Assembly: GCF_027579695.1 (NCBI RefSeq)
Contig: NC_083583.1
Coordinates: 3,434,542-3,498,541, forward strand
DNA from: Neoarius graeffei
Lineage: Eukaryota; Chordata; Actinopteri; Siluriformes; Ariidae
Direction of reading: 5' to 3'
DNA length: 64,000 nucleotides
Position numbers and translations under genes: made by a program
Notes under the pieces: model-generated
Databases searched by the model: none
What the model saw: the letters and a program-made list of their open reading frames with translations, nothing else
Told to the model about the DNA's origin: nothing
Shown here: positions 10,893 to 21,188 of the stretch, one piece after another
Layout of the letters: each line of letters starts with the position of its first letter
How positions within the stretch are numbered: the stretch's first letter is position 1

Positions 10893-12685
10893 AAAGGAAA
10901 CGCAGGACCAAACTAATAAATATTGGCGCTCAGCGAGCACCTCGGTGTGATCAGCTGTTCGTTTAGCGACAGAATGATGGAACTGTCAGTGCACGCTCAA
11001 AGGGAAACCTGTAGATGGCAGTAATGCAACACTGTGGATGCCAGCTGCTGTAAAACCCAAAAGAAGAAGAAGGTAAACCTGCGCATGCGCACACGGACTT
11101 CCTCTGTCTGCTTGTCTGCGTGAAGCAGGCGATTTCATGCACATTATTTGCTTTAATCCCCTCACATTAAATAACTTCCCAGCCACAGAATAGCATTTTT
11201 TAAAAAGATATCACAAGAATAAATATATGTCACAATGACCACATTTCAGAGGGAACTAAATTTCCCTGATTTTATGAAATCGAAAGACAGTCTACTTTTA
11301 AGCTCCACTCATTAGTGTCCATAATATAGCCATAAAGGCAAAGTTTAGGGTGGATTTTCTTCGAAAGTTGACAGTAAAAATGGGCTAAAATTAAGTATGA
11401 TGACACTCTGCCCAGTCCTCAGACGCACTGTGCTTGTGGCATCCAATAAATCGTGTAATATTTCATAATTATAGCCACCCTGATTCACTTAAAAATACTG
11501 ATGACCGGAGATGTTCAAATAAAGTTCAGGAAGCGGACTGGATATACTCGAGCATCGAGTTCTAATTTAAGTTCCAAACTATAGATGTTCAGATAGTCGA
11601 ACCAGTGTGAAAAGTTTTTTTCCATTTGTTTATTATTTGACCCAGCGGACAAAAAAAAAATGATTAACTTTTCTACAGTATACCACACAATGTCAAAATG
11701 TTGTACAGTATCCGACACTTGCTTTATTACGCTGAAAACTTTCCTATCAGTGAAACGTTAATAAATAAAGTGATTCAAATGCAAATGTATTTCTTAATTT
11801 TGATGGGGGGGGGGGGGAACACGCATTTTAAATCTCTGCTTTCTTTGGCTTTCTAGAGTCGAAGGAACCAAAAGCCAGTTGTTGTTTTTTCTGAACCTCT
11901 CACTCTAAAGGTGATTGTGGATCTGAAAATTCTGCCTGGTTCAGGTATAATAAGGCTGAATACAGTGTGGAAGCTGTTTCTAAAGGTGAAACAGAGAGTA
12001 CACAGATCCTTCCACCTACAGTAATCGCTTTATCCTAGTCAGGGTTGCAGTGGATCCGGAGTCTATCCTGGGAATTCTGGGTGTGATGCAGGAGCGCACC
12101 CATAACAGATCTGCTCCTGACCAAACAGAGTCCAGAATTCATGTTAGTTCATGATCTCTTGTGCATCTCTGGGACACTCTTTGCCTTTTTTGTGTGACTG
12201 ACTGAGCATCCTCATTCGGGAACACGACTGAAAACCCTTTTTTTATTGAAGCTCTACTTGTTGTGTATAAATTAACAGCTCTGTCTAAAGGATTTACATT
12301 GAGATTCATTTTCTTCTTTCTGTACAGGTGTTTCTGGTGATCCGTCCTCCTCCTCCTCAGCACTGATTCGCTCTCCCATCAGAGCCACACGCAGATCCGT
12401 CATCAGGAAAACCCGCAATCCATCCACACCATCTAAACCTGCAGCAAACAAGGGTGAAAAATCTGAACGACCTATCAGTGATTCGACTCGATCAGAAAGC
12501 CTTAAAGTTCTTATCTGTTCCCTTTGGATTTCGGGTCAGAGTCCGGTCACATCGCCTCGGAAACAGAAAACGTCCCCGGAAGTGAAAGAAGAGGAAGAGC
12601 AAAAGAAAGTGTTCTCTCTGTCTTGTCAGATTCCACCCTCAGGTGAGCGATTACACAGCAGCTGAGAAAAGTATCGACACAGCTG
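10893..12685 (+). repeat. Inverted segmental copy of VRK3 intron 1 to intron 3, part 2
   Basis: This stretch is the reverse complement of about 40168-42090. The match starts right after the hAT target duplication and ends at GTATCGACACAGCTG (about 12680), where the VRK3 copy continues differently. It contains copies of VRK3 exons 2 and 3. Confidence 0.85.
12328..12642 (+). pseudogene. VRK3 pseudogene fragment (exons 2 and 3)
   Basis: Exon 2 (12328-12453) and exon 3 (12535-12642) correspond to VRK3 exons 40418-40543 and 40218-40325. Exon 2 keeps its TGTACAG acceptor and AAGG|GTGA donor. The exon 3 acceptor has changed from TTTCAG to TTTCGG, so it should not splice. There are several amino-acid changes (for example V to I, M to T and P to L). 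Exon 1 with the start codon and zinc ribbon is deleted, and nothing of exon 4 or the kinase domain is present. It is therefore a non-functional 5' duplicate in opposite orientation to the gene. Confidence 0.85.
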
Positions 12686-12798
12686 CATGGGTGCAAGTTT
12701 TCCGGCATGTGCCAGAAGCTCCGTTTTTTTTTTTTTTTTAGGTTCTGAAGAAGTCATTTTTCCAAATCGTGTAAATCCGTTGAGTGTGGGTGGTAACC

Positions 12799-12852
12799 CT
12801 GGCTCCGCCCTCCTGTCACAGACCGGCGCTTGACCACGCCCCCACTGCCACA
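12799..12852 (-). repeat. Gmr1-like LTR fragment
   Basis: The 54 bases are the reverse complement of the first part of the LTR at 69-372, from TGTGGCAG through GTGACAGGAGGGCGGAGCC. Confidence 0.85.
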
Positions 12853-12969
12853 GGCAAGCAGAAACGTGCACTTCTGGAGCAATGAGGAGACAGAGTTCAT
12901 GCTCATTCAGCTTAAGGAGTTGAATATATTAAAATTCACGGACGGGAGAAAAACGCGCAATGGAGAACA

Positions 12970-13205
12970 CGGAACTGATAACTTTGTTTACACTCTTGAA
13001 TAGCTCTTCTTCATGACGACAACCGGAAGTGTACCAACACGATGGGGCGTGTTGCGCCACCTGTGGCTCGGGTGCACAATGCACCTCACACAATAGCCCG
13101 ATTTCAGTTGTGTGCATGTACAATTGGATTTCTCTGGCACCCTGCTGGGACCTTCAGCTCGATTACCGACAGCAGCTCGATTTGGATGTGCATGTAAACG
13201 TAGTC
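12970..13205 (+). repeat. Terminal fragment of the 15563-16550 MITE family
   Basis: It shares about 220 bp with 16325-16550, including CGACAACCGGAAGTGTACC and the end GGATGTGCATGTAAA. The inverse end is absent, so this is a partial copy. Confidence 0.8.
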
Positions 13206-13399
13206 ACTGGGGGCTGGATGTGAACGGCCTCGAGAGTCGTTAGGGTGATCAATGGATTGCCCGTTAAGGTGATCAATGGAATGCTGATTCTCTCTGTCCT
13301 CTTGTGAGTCACTGAAAACAGCTGGGTTTTGGTGTGCATTCAGTTGTCTGGGAAGTGTGCCAAGGACTGCATTGTAGGTGGCTGATAAATGATGTCTTA

Positions 13400-14099
13400 G
13401 CCCATGTTTACATTAGACCGTATCAGCGGATCATCAGATTAACGTTTTTAAAACGATTAATGTGCACACAGCAACACCAATACACGATTTGCGTGCACAC
13501 AGCAACACCAATACACGGATATGCTCGGCTCCGCAGGCATCCTGCGCTCCAAATCACTCCGCCCTGAACAGCGAGTGCCCTCTGGAGGGTGCGCACTCCG
13601 GCCTTGCGCAGCTCACAGAGCACGCGAGTGAAGTGCACAAGCAGTGATTCGGGACTGAGCCGCTGTGTGTGTGATCCCAGCGCATATCACTTACCACTTG
13701 CAAGTGGAAGGATGGCAAGCCTAAAGACAATCATAACTACACAATGGGCAGTATTTGCATCAGTATTTGCAGTATTTTCATACTTTTATACTCTTTAATG
13801 AAAGGTGATACAAGGCGGAAGTCCGCGCCGTTTTTCAGCAGTCGCGTCACATGACCAACGCCAGCGAATCAGGAAGGTGGATGTCACAGTGACATTGTCC
13901 AATGACGACGCCAGCTAGAGCTCAGCACAGCGTATCCGCATATCTCAATGTTTACACAGCACTGGAGCTGACACGATCTGGATTGAATATGTGGACCCTG
14001 GCGGATTCCCGTTTCCCGGCGTTTCCAGGCGGTTTAATGTAAACGGACAGTGCATCCGCGAAGAAAACGAGACAGATACGGTCTAATGTAAACTTGGCC
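13400..14099. mobile_element. PIF/Harbinger-like MITE 1
   Basis: The ends are GCCCATGTTTACATTAGACC and, read inversely, GGCCAAGTTTACATTAGACC. The flanks are TTA at 13397-13399 and TTA at 14100-14102. There is no transposase. A short direct repeat (GTGCACACAGCAACACCAAT) occurs twice near 13463-13516. Confidence 0.75.
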
Positions 14100-14102
14100 T
14101 TA

Positions 14103-15539
14103 GGCTACATCCACACGACAATGGCAACGAGATGTTATTTAAAAATATATCACGTCCAAATGGGCAACGATCAGTAAAATATCAGGTCCATATGGCAACG
14201 CAACGCTTGCTGAAAACAATGCAATACACATGCCACACCTCTAGGGGTGCTGTAAGACGGTCCCTTCGGAGACACCAGAACAATCGAAGAAGTAAGGACG
14301 CATGCGCATAAACTATTATGTGCGAGACTTCATATTAGCCACAAAGTCAGGAAAATCTGTTCGTAAAATTACATTATAATGACCAAATACAATGAAAAGT
14401 ATTTTTCCAGTCTCACCTGTGAAAGGTAATCCCATGTGATCTCGTTTGGACGGCAAACCTGTTGGTACAGTTAAACGCAGCTAATCTTTATTCTCCGCTT
14501 TGACCTATCCAATATGGCGGCGAGGATGACGTATGATTCTACACTGAAGGCGGCGTCTTTAATGGTCCGGAATAAATTGAATACTACACGTTGATGGATT
14601 AATTTGTTGTTTCTCACCTGTGAAAGGTAATCCCATGTGATCTCGTTTGGACGGTAAACCTGTTGGTACAGTTAAAGGCAGCGCATGAATCTTTATTCTC
14701 CGCTTTGACCTATCCAATATGGCGGCGAGGATGATGTATGATTCTAAGCGGAAGGCGGCGTCTTTAATGGTCCGGAATAAATTGAATGCTACATGTTGAT
14801 AGATTAATTTGCTCCTCTACGCCCTTTTTGAGGAATGTATTGTAGGACTAAAACCAACATCTGAAGAGGTGAGATCGCTCCTTTTTTTCCCTATTTTTGC
14901 TGGCGGGATTGACTCTGCCCTAACTCTCTCTCTCTCTCTCACTTTGCACCATTACACAATAAATATTCACAGTGAAAATATTTTGTAAGCGCGTTTCATG
15001 AACCAAGTTATAGGATTTGTTGACAACTCGCATCGCATCGCAATGAGAAGATCATTGGCACTACTGGTGTTAAGAATCAGACCATTTCATAAATGAATAT
15101 TTTGCTGTAGAGCTGCAGTGTTTGTACAATTGCATGTTTTTGCTTCACTATTACTGTCACTATTCTGCTTCTTGCATTACTACTGTGAACTAACACTGAA
15201 CATAATAATAATAATAATAATAATATCCAAGCTCGTGTTTCACTCTCACTAGTGCTCTGTAAGGCTTTTTCCTGGTGATATCCTGGTGATATTCGTTACA
15301 CTTCTACCTGGCGTGAAGCACTCACAGTCATGTGGTTGTGACGTCATCGTAAACAAATCCGTTCTACTCATCCAGACGACTTCACAACAGCAACGTTGCC
15401 AGATCTTTCCACTCTGGAACCCGTTCTCAAAAAGATTGCGTTTTGGGCACCCAAAACGCCGGTGCCGTGTGGACGCCAGGCCTAAACGATAAGCAATTGT
15501 ATCGGAGTCACCTGAATCCGTTGCCGTGTGGACAGGGCC
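14103..15539. mobile_element. PIF/Harbinger-like MITE 2
   Basis: It starts GGCTACATCCACACGACAAT and ends, read inversely, GGCCCTGTCCACACGGCAAC. TTA occurs at 14100-14102 and 15540-15542. It shares its left TTA with MITE 1, so the two lie back to back. It contains the 201-bp tandem duplication at 14411-14812 and an (AAT)n tract near 15202. Confidence 0.7.
14411..14812. repeat. Tandem duplication, 201-bp unit
   Basis: Two units begin TCTCACCTGTGAAAGG at 14411 and 14612. They differ by scattered substitutions and a few-base indel, so the duplication is not recent. Confidence 0.85.
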
Positions 15540-15562
15540 TTAGACCCCCACCTCTGTTCAGT

Positions 15563-16550
15563 CACTGCATTTACATGCACATAGAGAGAATCAAATTTCT
15601 GCCATTGCTCGACTGAAATCGAAGTTCAAAATGCCATGTATACACCTTAATTCGGCTGAAATTGAACCGAACTTGATTTCTCGGAATCGAGCTACACGAC
15701 CTAGATTATGCAATTTCTGCCGAGCTACTTAGTGCATGTAAACCCTATTGAGCTATGTATTCGAGCTACTTACTTCAGCACTGCCCCTTCTGGAAGTGAC
15801 GAGTGACGAGACCACAAGCGGGAAACACAACAGCCTCGGTCGGCATGACAACAGCATGAATCTTTTCTTTTTGTGGCATTGTTTGCACTGTTAAAATTTA
15901 GCTCACTTACTGTATCACCAAATACATCTGTACACCTGTTGCATAACTGTGAATTGTGTACATAAACAAGTCACTGTATTTGTGTGTGTGTGTATATATA
16001 TAGATGTCCAACATCTGAAGAATGTCAATAAAAACAAAACAATTGAACTTTTTGTGTGTTTATTAAAACACAAGTTAAATTGTAAGCAAAAATTGGACTT
16101 TAGAAAAATATACAATTGTGCAAAATAAGTTGTCTTACAAAACAGTGGTCTGTGCAGGACAGTTTGTAGCCATACAGTCTGTTAGAGCAAGCCTAACAGC
16201 TTGAGCACGGAACTTGTGAACACGGAACTGCCAGCGTTGCCAGATTGGGCGGTTTTAAGTGCATTTTGGCGGATTTGAACATGTTTTGGGCTGGAAAACG
16301 TCAGCAGTATCTGGCAACACTGCTGATAACTTTGTTTATACTCTTGAATAGCTCTTCATGACGACAACCGGAAGTGTACCAACACGATGGGGCGTGTAGC
16401 ACCACCTGTGGCTCGGGTGCACAATGTACCTCACACAATAGCTCGATTAACTTGTGTGCATGTAGGATTGGATTTCTCTGGCACCCTTGCTGGGACCCTT
16501 AGCTCGATTACCGACAGTAGCTCGATTAGGATGTGCATGTAAATGCACTG
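15563..16550. mobile_element. MITE, 20-bp inverted ends
   Basis: The left end is CACTGCATTTACATGCACAT and the right end, inverted, is CAGTGCATTTACATGCACAT. The flanks are AGT on both sides (15560-15562, 16551-16553). No coding domain is present. Confidence 0.7.
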
Positions 16551-17407
16551 AGTGATGGCCGTTCCAGGTTGACAAAAATGGCTTCTTTAACTCCTCGCTC
16601 ATACCAACGATCCTTTCTGGCTAAAATGCGTACGTTGCAATCCTGAAATGAGTGTCCTTTGTTGTTAAGATGAAGGTAGACAGCAGAGTCTTGGCCTGAG
16701 GAACTGGCTCTCTTGTGTTGAGCCATACGCCTGTGGAGCGGTTGTTTAGTTTCCCCAATATACGAGTCCGTGCATTCCTCACTGCACTGAATTGCATACA
16801 CTACGTTGTCCTGTTTGTGTCTGGGTATTCTGTCCTTAGGGTGGACCAGTTTCTGCTTCAGGGTGTTACTGGGTCTGAAATGTACCGGAATGTTGTGTTT
16901 GTAGAAGATCCTCCTGAGTTTCTCAGATAGACCAGAAATGTAGGGAATGACAATGTTCTTGCGTTTGTTCTTATCCTCCTTGTCCGTTATGTTCCTTTTT
17001 CTGCTCTTGAAGAAAGACCAGCTGGGATACCCGCAGTTCTGAAGTGCTTTCTTGATGTGATTCTGCTCCTTCTCTTTTCCCTCTACCATTGTAGGGATGT
17101 GCTGAGCCCTGTGTTGTAAGGTCCTAATGACCCCCAATTTGTGTTCCAGTGGGTGGTGAGAGTCGAAGAGTAGGTACTGGTCTGTGTGTGTGGGTTTCCG
17201 GTAGACCTCGATGCTAAGGCCACCTGAGAGTACGGCCAATTTTGCTCTCCTGAGCTCCTGGCCACAGATGGCTGGAGCAGCATCGGGATTTGAACTCATG
17301 ATCTCTTGACAATAGGGCTGAAAGGACAGGCGGAACACATTGCTGTTTACACCTGTGTCTATCACGCGTCTCCAAGGTGTCCAGCTGATCATGTGTTCAG
17401 ATTTCAT
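16526..17407 (-). pseudogene. Penelope-like retroelement remnant: RT tail and GIY-YIG endonuclease
   Basis: The 293-residue frame begins with about 50 residues I cannot place. It then has an RT-tail block with SIEVYRKPTHTDQYLLFDSH, a basic linker and a C-terminal GIY-YIG nuclease (about residues 195-285). The nuclease shows VVYAIQC, SYIGETKQPLHRRMAQHK, LNNKGHSF and the closing KEAIFVNLERPSL motif with its conserved Glu. This order (RT and then GIY-YIG) is diagnostic of Penelope-like elements. The RT core is missing, so the element is 5' truncated, as is common for the family. The endonuclease part itself has no stop. Confidence 0.8.
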
Positions 17408-17669
17408 TACTGCCTACATCACGTTTCCTGTTATGTCCTTATCAGAGGACACATCAGGATGCATTCGCGTTTACACTACAAATGACACATGGTTAAACGC
17501 GTCCCAGATCACCTCGGCAAGCGGTGGAGTGAATGTGTCTTCATGGTTGTTTATAATTGGATTTAACGCTGTCCACCTGTGATCCAAGAGACATTTTAAT
17601 GCCAGGTGAAAACAGGATCTCTTTAATCGTTTCTTTTTTGTTACTTGGGATAATAAAGGATATTTTTTT

Positions 17670-18358
17670 CGCGGCCCAAATCCTGCGCTCTGATTGGCTG
17701 GCGAGCGGGTCCGTATCCTACAGTACAGACCCCGGTTATGGACCTCTGGCGACTCGCTCGTTCACAACAACAAACATAGTAGCATTTTTTGTCAACATTT
17801 ATCTTTTTTTATAAGATTTATTTATAAGATTATCAAAAACCTTATAAATTTTTGCCAGCATTTCTCAGGAGAATAGCATTAATTTTACAGCATGGATAGC
17901 GATAACGACAGTGTTCACAGCAAAAGCGAGTTTTACTCCCCTGAGGAAGAAGAAATAAAAGAAAACATTTCAGGAGAAAGCTAAAAAACCTGCAACTCTT
18001 GCTAACGCCGAGCAAAAACATGGCTGAATCCTGAATGACTCCTATTTGTATAAATAGGGGACGACATAGGTGGCAGAATGTAGTGTTTTTCCTGCCATGG
18101 AAGTGCACTTGTATACCGAGGAGGAAGCCATTTGCATTACAGCCGTGAATGAGGATTCAAAATGGCAGCTTGGCTCGGTTTTCCCTTTCGGGCGCTCTCG
18201 TTTTCTGATAGAATTTGGTAAAGAAAAAAATATATATTATTCACCAGCTTAAGGTCGGTCCGTATGGTGAAATACCGTGACCTCGGCCCAGAGGGCCTCA
18301 TTCAGTACTTTCAAGACCTCGGTCACGGTATTTCACGATAGGGACCTCCCAGCTGGTA
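17670..18358 (+). repeat. Unclassified dispersed repeat with 30-codon frame and terminal hairpin, copy 1
   Basis: A second copy lies at 29010-29560 with high identity. Both contain a short frame (17892-17984 here) that starts MDSDNDSVHS, is rich in Glu and ends at a stop. At the right end, GTGAAATACCGTGACC (about 18268) pairs with GGTCACGGTATTTCAC (about 18321) and an outer ACCAGCT pairs with AGCTGGT, so the last 115 bp can fold back. I cannot assign a superfamily. Confidence 0.6.
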
Positions 18359-18381
18359 AATAACACATACATACACACATA

Positions 18382-19982
18382 CAGTGGGGCAAAAAAGTAT
18401 TTAGTCAGCCACCAATTGTGCAAGTTCTCCCACTTAAAAAGATGAGAGAGGCCTATAATTTTCATCATAGGTACACTTCAACTATGAGAGACAGAATGGG
18501 GGGAAAGAATCCAAGAAATCACATTGTAGGATTTTTAATGAATTAATTGGTAAATTCCTCGTTAAAATAAGTATTTGGTCACCTACAAACAAGCAAGATT
18601 TCTGGCTCTCACAGACGTGTAACTTCTTCTGTAAGAGGCTCCTCTGTCCTCCACTCATTACCTGTATTAATGGCACCTGTTTGAACTCGTTATCAGTATA
18701 AAAGACATCTGTCCACAACCTCAAACAGTCAAACTCCAAACTCCACTATGGCCAAGACCAAAGAGCTGTCAAAGGACACCAGAAACAAAATTGTAGACCT
18801 GCACCAGGCTGGGAAGACTGAATCTGCAATAGGTAAGCAGCTTGGTGTGAAGAAATCAACTGTGGGAGCAATTATTAGAAAATGGAAGACATACAAGACC
18901 ACTGATAATCTCCCTCGATCTGGGGCTCCACGCAAGATCTCACCCCGTGGGGTCAAAATGATCACAAGAACGGTGAGCAAAAATCCCAGAACCACACAGG
19001 GGACGTAGTGAAAGACTTGCAGAGAGCTGGGACCAAAGTAACAAAGGCTACCATCAGTAACACACTATGCCGCCAGGGACTCAAATCCTGCAGTGCCAGA
19101 CGTGTCCCCTTGCTTAAGCCAGTACATGTCCAGGCCCATCTGAAGTTTGCAAGAGAGCATTTGGATGATCCAGAAGAGGATTGGGAGAATGTCATATGGT
19201 CAGATGAAACCAAAATAGAACTTTTTGGTAAAAACTCAACTTGTCGTGTTTGGAGGAGAAAGAATGCTGAGTTGCATCCAAAGAACATCATACCTACTGT
19301 GAAGCATGGGGGTGGAAACATCATGCTTTGGAGCTGTTTTTCTGCAAAGGGACCAGGACGACTGATCCGTGTAAAGGAAAGAATGAATGGGGCCATGTAT
19401 CGTGAGATTTTGGGTGAAAACCTCCTTCCATCAGCAAGGGCATTGAAGATGAAACGTGGCTGGGTCTTTCAGCATGACAATGATCCCAAACACACCACCC
19501 GGGCAACGAAGGAGTGGCTTCATAAGAACCATTTCAAGGTCCTGGAGTGGCCTAGCCAGTCTCCAGATCTCAACCCCACAGAAAATCCTTGGAGGGAGTT
19601 GAAAGTCCATGTTGCCCAGCGACAGCCCCAAAACATCACTGCTCTAGAGGAGATCTGCATGGAGGAATGGGCCAAAATACCAGCAACAGTATGTGGAAAA
19701 CCTTGTGAAGACTTACAGAAAACGTTTGACCTCTGTATTGCCAACAAAGGGTAGATAACAAAGTATTGAGATGAACTTTTGTTATTGACCAAATACTTAT
19801 TTTCCACCATAATTTGCAAATAAATTCTTTAAAAATCAGACAATGTGATTTTCTGGATTTTTTTTCCTCATTTTATCTCTCATAGTTGAGGTATACCTAT
19901 GATGAAAATTACAAGCCTCTCTCATCTTTTTAAGTGGGAGAACTTGCACAATTGGTGACTGACTAAATACTTTTTTGCCCCA

Positions 19983-19985
<3 letters not shown>
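18382..19985 (+). mobile_element. Tc1 transposon, copy 1 (inactive)
   Basis: The ends are CAGTGGGGCAAAAAAGTATT and its inverse, flanked by TA (18380-18381 and 19986-19987). It sits in a CA/TA-rich microsatellite. The inverted repeats are about 200 bp. It is closely similar to the intact copy at 60137-61741. Confidence 0.95.
18748..19754 (+). pseudogene. Tc1 transposase pseudogene
   Basis: The start codon, the paired-like helix-turn-helix region and the DDE core ([27 protein letters not shown]) are all present. A base is lost near 19000 compared with the copy at 60503, which splits the frame into 18748-19008 and 19008-19754. Near 19690 an inserted base and soon after a lost base scramble about 15 residues, and a T-to-G change gives an early TAG at 19752. 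Confidence 0.9.
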
Positions 19986-20028
<43 letters not shown>

Positions 20029-20119
20029 CCAAACACTAAATGTCTTATGGTTATTAGCTCATCCAGCCGACAAGTGATGAGTTTATGTCATCATGTGTTG
20101 TCCGTCATCCATATTTTAT

Positions 20120-20530
20120 GAAAATCGCTTCCTCTCTCTCAGTTCTTCACTGATTTTGATTCTTTTTGGCAGGAAGGCCAGTCTGCATGGGGTGCATATA
20201 GCTTCTACCCAAATTTGCATAACTACAATTAATAATGAAGATATGGAGTAATTAATTCTTAACAAGCAGTTTCCACACAAATCGCTTCTTCTCCCTCAAT
20301 TCTTCACTGATTTTGATTCTTTCTGGAATGAAGCTAGGGGAACCTAGGGTGCATATAACCTCTACCCAGATTTGCTTCATTACAATTATTAATGAAGTTA
20401 TGGACTAATTAAGCCTTAATGAGCAGTTCAAAAAAATCACTTCTTCTCGGTCAATTCGTCACCGTTTTGGATTCTTTCTGGTAAATCGGTCGGTATTCCT
20501 AGGGTGGATATCGCTTCTATATATAGCTTG
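20120..20530. repeat. Tandem array of about 155-bp units
   Basis: Two full and one partial degenerate unit share AATCGCTTC or AATCACTTC, then TTCACTGATTTTGATTC, then GGGTGCATATA and TCTACCCA. No coding content. Confidence 0.75.
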
Positions 20531-20683
20531 TATATAGTGTATATAGCTCGCAACATTTATTGTGCAAGGTGGCCCACTTTAGAGCGTTCCTTCTGGACTA
20601 GACGGGGCCAGAGTGAGCTACACCCTCATTGACGGTCTTGTTAATTTATTTAAACTTTTTCATGCAGTTGTTTATAACAGAAC

Positions 20684-20810
20684 ATATCTGAAGGCCAGGA
20701 ATGTGTTTCTCTGCTGTACCAGCTCTGGGTCCATGTGGAAGTTCAGCTGGAATTTTCGCACCGACACCGTTGTGTTGTCCAGACCGGAAAACATGTCTCT
20801 CTCCTCTAAC
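20684..20810 (-). other. Possible unassigned exon
   Basis: On the minus strand a pyrimidine tract and TTTTTCAG precede a 127-bp open stretch that translates with FSGLDNTTVSVRKFQLNF and MDPELVQQRNTFLAF. The codons look gene-like, but the donor (ATAT|GTTCTG) is weak and I recognise no family. No partner exon was found nearby, so this is only a candidate. Confidence 0.25.
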
Positions 20811-20981
20811 CTGAAAAACACACACAGTTCAAATGTTTATTACTGACACAAACCAAAAAATATAACTCCAGGTTGAGGAAAATTTACATTTTTTAAGCTC
20901 AGTTTTGAAAAATAATAATATTTAATTTTAAATTAATATTAATACTATTAAAAATATTAAAAAAGAAATTAATTAAAGGGG

Positions 20982-21188
20982 CGGCACGGTGGTGTAGTAG
21001 TTAGCGCTGTCGCCTCACAGCAAGAAGGTCCGGGTTCGTGGCCGGCGAGGGCCTTTCTGTGCGGAGTTTGCATGTTCTCCCTGTGTCCGCGTGGGTTTCC
21101 TCCGGGTGCTCCGGTTTCCCCCACAGTCCAAAGACATGCAGGTTAGGTTAACTGGTGACTCTAAATTGACCGGGAGTGTGAATGGTTT
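20982..21188 (+). mobile_element. SINE, 5' half (split by LINE)
   Basis: It has the tRNA-like head (A box near 20992, B box near 21030) and the body up to GTGTGAATGG, where LINE sequence begins. The second half resumes at about 23800. Confidence 0.85.

Noticed and set aside
12139-12363. Frame matching another at 40508-40735, which looks like a conserved gene
   Set aside because: It is the antisense shadow of VRK3 exon 2 and its pseudogene copy; similarity comes from the duplication.
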